A stretch of DNA of 53,590 bases, from positions 1 to 53,590 of the forward strand of contig JAEUHN010000023.1 of the NCBI GenBank assembly GCA_016795365.1. The letters run 5' to 3'. A program made the translations under genes and the position numbers. The notes beneath the pieces were generated by a model. The model had not been told where the DNA came from. It saw nothing but the letters and a program-made list of their open reading frames with translations, and ran no database searches. Positions within the stretch are counted from its first letter, which is position 1, and each line of letters opens with the position of its first letter. Positions 48,959 through 53,590 of the stretch are shown here, in pieces. The DNA is from Verrucomicrobiaceae bacterium. Its GTDB lineage: Bacteria > Verrucomicrobiota > Verrucomicrobiia > Verrucomicrobiales > Verrucomicrobiaceae.

Positions 48959-50659
48959 TTACTTCGCAAGCGATTCATCGGTGAGCGTCCGCATGAAGGC
49001 GACCAGGGCCGCCTTGTCATCGTCGGACAAGCCCAGGCCCTTGAGCGGGTGCTTGGCGAGGTTGGGGTCCAGTGAATCGCTCCGCTGCAAGCCGTGATCG
49101 TAGTGGGCCACAACTTCTTCGAGAGTGGTAAAGCGACCATCGTGCATGTAAGGTGCCGTGAGCGCCACATCGCGCAGCGAGGGCACGGCGAACTTGCCTC
49201 TGTCCCCTTCCCGCTTCGTCACCTCGAAACGCCCCAAATCCCGCGGCTCAGAGTCCAGGCCGTTGTTGGCGAAGGCAGCGCTTTGAAACAGCGGACCACC
49301 GTGGCAGTGAAAGCAATCAGCTCCGAAGAGGCCGCGTCGAGGATCATACTCGGCATGGAAAAGATCGAAGCCCCGCTGCTCGGCAGGCGTGAACTTCTCA
49401 GCGCCACGCATCACTCGATCAAACTTAGCCTCCTGCGACACGATCGTCACCAGATACTGCTCCAGCGCACGAGCGATCTGATCGCGGGTCATGCCCACCT
49501 TTTTCTCCACGCCCTCCAGCGTCTCGTGCATCTCGATGGGATTCTGAATCGGTTGGAGCACCTGCTCACGAAGCGTGGGTGCGCGTCCATCCCAGAAGAA
49601 TGATTGCTTCCACGCGAGATTGAAGAGCGGCATCGCCTGTCGCGTTCCTGCCTTGCCCTCAGCTCCGATGCTGAAGGTGCGTGGATCGCTAAACCCATGC
49701 CGCGCATCATGGCAGTCAGCGCAAGCTTGGGTGTTGTTGATGCTCAGGCGCTTGTCATGGAAGAGCTTCTCGCCACGAGCGATGCCCTCCTGGGTCAATG
49801 GATTGTCCCCTGGCAGCTGCGGCATCGGGAAGGCGCTTGAGAACGTGAACGGCACCAGGGTCTCGCCCTCGGGCACCACAGCCTTCTTGGCGGGTGCGGT
49901 GCTCGCGATGACTGAACTCGAATCACCAGCGCTCACCGGCCGTGCCCGAAACGCCCGCTGAATGTTCTGGTGCAGCTTGACGGCGAGCGGATCATCGCCG
50001 CGCGAGTGCGTGGTGCTTTCGTCGTCCTTGAACATGATGGCATCGAGCACGGCCGCGACATCCAGCTCGATCTTCAATGACTTGCCGCGATCCAAGTCGA
50101 GTTCACACGGCATCTCGATGGACATCAGATGCTGATCGGTCGCGACGTGAAACGAGTAGCCGCTCAAGCTGCCATCGGGTCGTCGCCATCCACCTTCCAC
50201 AGCAAAGAACACGTAGCCTCCCATCCAGCCCCACCAGAGCGTGTTGACCGAAGGATTGAGTGGGTGGCCGGCAGGAAATTGCGTCGCATCTGCCTTGTTA
50301 AGGTCCGGCCGGACGCCCACATGAAACCGAAGGGCCGTGTAGTCGCCCTCGGGCAAACCTTTGAGCGTGAAGCCCGTGCGACTCTCGCGCAAACTGAGGT
50401 AAGCCACCCAGTCCTTCTGCGTGAGCCAGTCCCCTGCCCTCGGTTTGATCTCGATCTCTGACAACAGGAAGTCCAGCCGCGTCACCGAGAGACGCTGCTG
50501 CTGCGACGAGGTGTAACCGAGCGCATCAAACTGGAGGGCCTCGTCCTGGAACATCGGCACCACATCGACGCGCAAGTCCACCGCTCCTGCCGGGACCGCC
50601 AACAAGACGGTCCACAGAGTCAGGAGCGAGTGCCACAGCGCCGTCGCTTTCGTTCTCAT
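48959..50659 (-). CDS. MbnP domain fused to di-heme cytochrome c peroxidase (MbnH/MauG-like)
   Basis: A 566-residue exported protein. The signal peptide is LLTLWTVLLAVPAGAVD. Residues ~28-235 match the MbnP family: ALGYTSSQQQRLSVTRLDFL with LSEIEI, and WWGWMGGYVFFAVEGGW (the tryptophan-rich copper site). Residues ~270-560 are a di-heme peroxidase: heme sites CADCH at about 313-317 and CFHCH at about 446-450, FNLAWKQSFFWDGRAPTL, PIQNPIEMHE, PSLRDVALTAPYMHDGRFT. In known pathways MbnH is a separate di-heme enzyme that converts a tryptophan of MbnP to kynurenine for Cu(I) binding. Having both in one chain is notable. ATG at 50657-50659. Confidence 0.85.
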   Translation of the reverse strand: MRTKATALWHSLLTLWTVLLAVPAGAVDLRVDVVPMFQDEALQFDALGYTSSQQQRLSVTRLDFLLSEIEIKPRAGDWLTQKDWVAYLSLRESRTGFTLKGLPEGDYTALRFHVGVRPDLNKADATQFPAGHPLNPSVNTLWWGWMGGYVFFAVEGGWRRPDGSLSGYSFHVATDQHLMSIEMPCELDLDRGKSLKIELDVAAVLDAIMFKDDESTTHSRGDDPLAVKLHQNIQRAFRARPVSAGDSSSVIASTAPAKKAVVPEGETLVPFTFSSAFPMPQLPGDNPLTQEGIARGEKLFHDKRLSINNTQACADCHDARHGFSDPRTFSIGAEGKAGTRQAMPLFNLAWKQSFFWDGRAPTLREQVLQPIQNPIEMHETLEGVEKKVGMTRDQIARALEQYLVTIVSQEAKFDRVMRGAEKFTPAEQRGFDLFHAEYDPRRGLFGADCFHCHGGPLFQSAAFANNGLDSEPRDLGRFEVTKREGDRGKFAVPSLRDVALTAPYMHDGRFTTLEEVVAHYDHGLQRSDSLDPNLAKHPLKGLGLSDDDKAALVAFMRTLTDESLAK

Positions 50660-51032
50660 GGCTGCCAGCAAAACGGGCCGGCAAGTGAAAGGCAAATGCA
50701 TTCGGGGTGAATCATCGGCCCTCCACGCCATGAAGGTTCGAAAGCGACGAGGCAGAAGCACCCGTCCGCATTCGCAAGGAAGCGATAAGCTGGCTTGCAT
50801 CGCATCACCTTGGAGCGTCCAACTTAAGAGGGCGTGAAGAGGCCCGCATTTTGTGCCCGCATCAGTCTTCACCAGCAATTCACCATTTCCAACCCAGCCC
50901 TCTCTTCGACCCATGACCACGCACGATCTGCTGCCCACGTGTCCATCATGGCGATAACCCAGGCCCCGAAAATCAGCCCGACCGAAACTTCGTGCTTCAC
51001 CTCGGATTAAGGTTCGCCAAGTATGATCCATC
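50660..51032. other. Divergent regulatory region, no gene seen
   Basis: These 373 bp separate the MbnP/di-heme gene from the divergent response-regulator gene. No open frame has support. Given the neighbours, copper-responsive operator sites for the regulator are expected, but no convincing inverted repeat was found by eye. Confidence 0.4.
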
Positions 51033-51686
51033 ATGCGCCTCCTCGTCGTCGAAGATGAACCCGACTTGCTCCACACCATTGCCACCGCCTTGCGGGAAGA
51101 AGGCTATGCAGTGGACACAGCGGAAGATGGTGAAGAAGGTTTGTTCAAAGCCCGCGAGTGTGACTACGATGCTGTGGTGCTCGACGTCATGCTACCGGTG
51201 ATGAACGGCTTTGAGGTCGTCAAGAAGCTGCGTGAATCCAAGAAGACCCCTGTGCTCATGCTCACGGCCCGGGGCCGCATCAATGACCGCATCACCGGTC
51301 TCGACGCAGGAGCCGATGACTACCTGCCCAAGCCCTTTGACCTGAATGAACTCTTCGCCCGTTTGCGCGCCTTGATTCGGAGGTCGGCGGGCGACGCTTC
51401 GAACATTATCCAGATCAAAGACGTGGTCATCGATGTGGCTGCCCGCACGGTGAAACAGAAAGGCGGCCTCGTGGAACTCACCGCGCGCGAATACTCGCTG
51501 CTCGAGCACCTTGCGCTTCGGCGCGGAAAGCTTGTCACCCGCACCGAACTCTACGACCATCTCTTCGATGAAAACGAAACCTCGTTGAGCAACCTGCTCG
51601 ACGTTCATGTCTCCAACGTTCGCAAGAAACTCGGGCACGAATTCATCACCACCCGTCGCGGCCACGGCTACTGCATCGAGGCATGA
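51033..51686 (+). CDS. OmpR/PhoB-family response regulator (CusR-like)
   Basis: A 217-residue two-domain regulator. Receiver: MRLLVVEDEPDLL, acceptor aspartate in DAVVLDVMLP (about residue 51), LMLTARG and the lysine in YLPKPFDLNEL. C-terminal winged-helix: VELTAREYSLLEHLALRRGK and DVHVSNVRKKLG then TTRRGHGYCIEA. It overlaps the kinase gene (ATGA), so the two are co-translated. Closest in style to CusR/copper regulators; divergent from the MbnP fusion. Confidence 0.93.
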   Translation: MRLLVVEDEPDLLHTIATALREEGYAVDTAEDGEEGLFKARECDYDAVVLDVMLPVMNGFEVVKKLRESKKTPVLMLTARGRINDRITGLDAGADDYLPKPFDLNELFARLRALIRRSAGDASNIIQIKDVVIDVAARTVKQKGGLVELTAREYSLLEHLALRRGKLVTRTELYDHLFDENETSLSNLLDVHVSNVRKKLGHEFITTRRGHGYCIEA

Positions 51687-53143
51687 ATCTGGTGCCTCAT
51701 TCGATTCGCTGGCGAATGCAGCTATGGCATGGCGCATTGCTCGCCATCGTGCTAACCGGGTTCACCGTCACGGCCTGGCGGCTCCAGTGGAACGATGAGA
51801 TGCGCCGCGTCGATGTCGAGCTTCAGCAGCAAATCCAGACCATGCTCGGCATCATGCATGGAGGCCCCAATCGCCCGCCGCATCGGCGCGCAGACAATCC
51901 CTTCCTGCCTCCGTTGTTCGGCGATGATCGCCCCCCGCCTCCTCCCGGCATCCGCACCCCGGACGATCTCTATGATTGGGCCACTCAGATTGGGAACTCC
52001 AGCCGCTACTACAAAATCTGGACAGGCCCCGGCCAGCATGTCGAAGACTCCGCTGGACTGCTGGCCAATGAGCTCACGATTCCCGAAGAACTGCCCGAGG
52101 GCGAACTCACTCCCCTCACCCGCGACACAATCATCAACGGACGACAAGCCCGTGAGGTCATTGAGACTGCCCAACGCGAAACCATTCTGGTCGCCGGCCG
52201 CACCCTCGAGCCTGAGCTGGAGGAAAGTCGTCGCCTCGCATGGAAGCTCACCGTTCTTGGAACCGGCGTGTGGCTCCTCGCCTTCTTCGGAGGTGGCTGG
52301 CTCACCCGTCGCGCCCTGCGTCCCATCCAAAACATCACCTCCACCGCCACTCGCATCTCATCGGGCCACCTCGATGAACGGATCAACGTCGAGGAAGCCG
52401 ACAGCGAACTTGGCCAGCTCGCAGGTGTGCTCAATGATACCTTTGCCCGCCTTCAGCAGTCCTTCGATCAGCAGGCCCAGTTCACCGCCGATGCTGCCCA
52501 TGAACTCCGCACCCCGATCAGCGTCCTGCTCTCACAGACCCAGCTCGCCCTCGCCCGTGAGCGCAGCCCTGATGAGTATCGCAAGACCCTCGAAGCGTGC
52601 CAGCGCTCGGCCAAACGCATGCATGCCCTCACCGAGTCACTCCTGGAGCTGGCCAAGCTCGACACCTCCACCGGCATCACCAGACACCAGCCCATCGACC
52701 TGGCCACCATCGCCCGAGATTGTATCGAGCACCTCCAGCCTCTGGCTGAAGCCCGCGGTGTTCAGCTTGTGCCACGCCTGGAACCCTCACCCGTTCAGGG
52801 TGATGACAGCCAGCTGAGTCAGATCCTGACCAATCTCTTGTCCAATGCTCTCCACCACAGCCCTGAGAACTCAGTGATTCACATCAGCACAGGGTCCACG
52901 ATCGGCACCTCTTTCGCCACGATCACGGATCAAGGTCCAGGAATCGCCGCTGAGCATCTGCCTCACTTATTCGATCGTTTCTACCGCGCCGATTCTTCCC
53001 GCAATCGCAATCAAGGCGGAGCTGGTCTCGGTCTCGCCATCTGCCAGACCATCGCCAAAGCCCACGGGGGCCACATGACCGTCACCAGCGAAGTTGGCCA
53101 CGGCAGCACGTTCGGCCTCAGTTTACCCGCGAGAATGGCTTAG
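51683..53143 (+). CDS. Sensor histidine kinase (CusS-like)
   Basis: A 486-residue membrane sensor. One membrane segment near residues 18-33, a periplasmic region of ~140 residues with a proline/arginine-rich stretch (GGPNRPPHRR, RPPPPPGIRTP), a second membrane segment (about 188-208), HAMP (RRALRPIQNITSTATRISSG), the phospho-acceptor H-box DAAHELRTPISVLLSQ, N-box NLLSNALHHSPE, D-box DQGPGIA and G-box GGAGLGLAIC. All ATPase residues are present. The periplasmic domain should sense the signal, likely copper given the neighbour. Confidence 0.93.
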   Translation: MNLVPHSIRWRMQLWHGALLAIVLTGFTVTAWRLQWNDEMRRVDVELQQQIQTMLGIMHGGPNRPPHRRADNPFLPPLFGDDRPPPPPGIRTPDDLYDWATQIGNSSRYYKIWTGPGQHVEDSAGLLANELTIPEELPEGELTPLTRDTIINGRQAREVIETAQRETILVAGRTLEPELEESRRLAWKLTVLGTGVWLLAFFGGGWLTRRALRPIQNITSTATRISSGHLDERINVEEADSELGQLAGVLNDTFARLQQSFDQQAQFTADAAHELRTPISVLLSQTQLALARERSPDEYRKTLEACQRSAKRMHALTESLLELAKLDTSTGITRHQPIDLATIARDCIEHLQPLAEARGVQLVPRLEPSPVQGDDSQLSQILTNLLSNALHHSPENSVIHISTGSTIGTSFATITDQGPGIAAEHLPHLFDRFYRADSSRNRNQGGAGLGLAICQTIAKAHGGHMTVTSEVGHGSTFGLSLPARMA

Positions 53144-53341
53144 CGGCGGTTGAGTGAAATAGTGTGGCCATCAAGAGTGAAGCCCAGAAGTGCCGCAGCA
53201 CCTTGGGTTGCAAGCAAGTCTGCCCCCCTCTATCGCGAGTTCCTCCGACTTGGCACCTTCCCGGCCCACCCCGTAAACCCCAGGAGAACCTTCGCCACGC
53301 CGCAGCACCCTGGACTGCGTGACGGGAGCCATTCCGGCTCC

Positions 53342-53361
53342 AATGGGATGGTTATCCCATT
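53342..53361 (+). terminator. Weak terminator-like hairpin after the kinase gene
   Basis: AATGGGAT pairs with ATCCCATT around GGTT, followed by TCTTT. An AT-rich 8-bp stem that is a weak terminator, or a regulatory hairpin. Confidence 0.4.
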
Positions 53362-53390
53362 TCTTTGAAATGCTCCGAGACTCCACTGGC

Positions 53391-53431
53391 AAAAAAAACG
53401 CCGCCTGACTGCGGGGGCAGCGAGGCGGCGT
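53391..53431 (-). terminator. Rho-independent terminator of the right-edge gene
   Basis: ACGCCGCCT pairs with AGGCGGCGT around a 16-base GC-rich loop; on the minus strand a run of seven or more T residues follows. Confidence 0.85.
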
Positions 53432-53450
53432 GAAAGGGAGTGTGCTTGCC

Positions 53451-53590
53451 TTACGGGGCGATGACTTGGGCGGTGGTGCCGTCGGTGTAGGTGATGATCA
53501 TGAGGACGCGGCCGTTGTTGTCCATGACGGGGAGTTCCCAGGGGCGGATGTCCATGTTGGACCCGGGCAGGTCGATGTCATCGACGGTCT
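53451..53590 (-). CDS. Partial gene, C-terminal end only
   Basis: The last 46 codons of a minus-strand gene that begins beyond the window: residues include VDDIDLPGSNMDIRPWELPV and MDNNGRVLMIITYTDGTTAQ, ending VIAP. Frame is defined by its stop (TAA at 53453-53451) and the terminator directly after. The sequence is beta-rich and extracellular in style, but no domain can be named. Confidence 0.55.
   Translation of the reverse strand, partial: TVDDIDLPGSNMDIRPWELPVMDNNGRVLMIITYTDGTTAQVIAP

Larger units (their letters stand above)
53144..53450. other. Intergenic region with two hairpins
   Basis: No gene seen. It includes the plus-strand terminator-like stem at 53342-53361 and the minus-strand terminator at 53391-53431, and separates the kinase gene from a converging partial gene. 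Confidence 0.5.

Overview
The window looks like a chromosomal contig of a verrucomicrobial bacterium, probably order Verrucomicrobiales (Prosthecobacter/Verrucomicrobium-like). This is an inference from gene content: high GC, weak or absent Shine-Dalgarno sites, a formylglycine-type sulfatase with an EF-hand tail, a PL10-like pectate lyase, a GH5-like glycosidase, a prepilin peptidase with a large cytoplasmic insert, and an MbnP/di-heme peroxidase protein. No rRNA gene, CRISPR array or convincing tRNA was seen.

The window divides in two. The left 24 kb is accessory DNA. Positions 1-6395 hold most of a filamentous (inovirus-like) prophage: HUH Rep, pVIII-like coat with signal peptide, pIII-like, pVI-like, Zot/pI and two 33-residue pVII/pIX-sized membrane proteins. 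On the opposite strand are a PAPS-reductase-like gene and a small winged-helix candidate. Positions 6863-9868 form a 3006-bp IS1-type transposon with 13-bp perfect terminal inverted repeats and an 8-bp target duplication. It has a frameshifted transposase and at least four putative passenger genes. A GH5-like secreted glycosidase, a degenerate repeat tract and an Fn3 protein follow.

Positions 13097-18511 carry a tightly coupled four-gene cassette: DNA methyltransferase, phosphoribosyltransferase-like protein, large P-loop ATPase, and a protein I do not recognise. It looks like an anti-phage system and is the best candidate for something undescribed. Next to it is a second island (19512-23002): a zinc-ribbon DNA methylase, a PD-(D/E)XK-like nuclease and the stub of a third restriction gene. 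This island lies between two diverged ~714-bp copies of a trmN6-like gene; the left copy is truncated and the right copy intact.

From about 24 kb onward the genes are mostly ordinary chromosomal ones: a cold-shock/DUF1294 protein, a 42-bp minisatellite, sucD, prepilin peptidase, a VanX-like dipeptidase, an AI-2E-type transporter, pectate lyase, phoH, trmO, rimO, a PP2C phosphatase with a membrane protein and a minimal kinase, glutamine synthetase II behind a probable sigma-54 promoter, and a GT39/GT2 pair. A further group follows: a sugar isomerase-like protein, a TIR-domain protein (probable orphan defense gene), a sulfatase, and a run containing panB, a YlbF-like gene, tsaB, tsaE and thiL. 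The right end carries an MbnP/di-heme peroxidase fusion divergent from a CusRS-like two-component system, suggesting copper-responsive control. A partial gene runs off the right edge.
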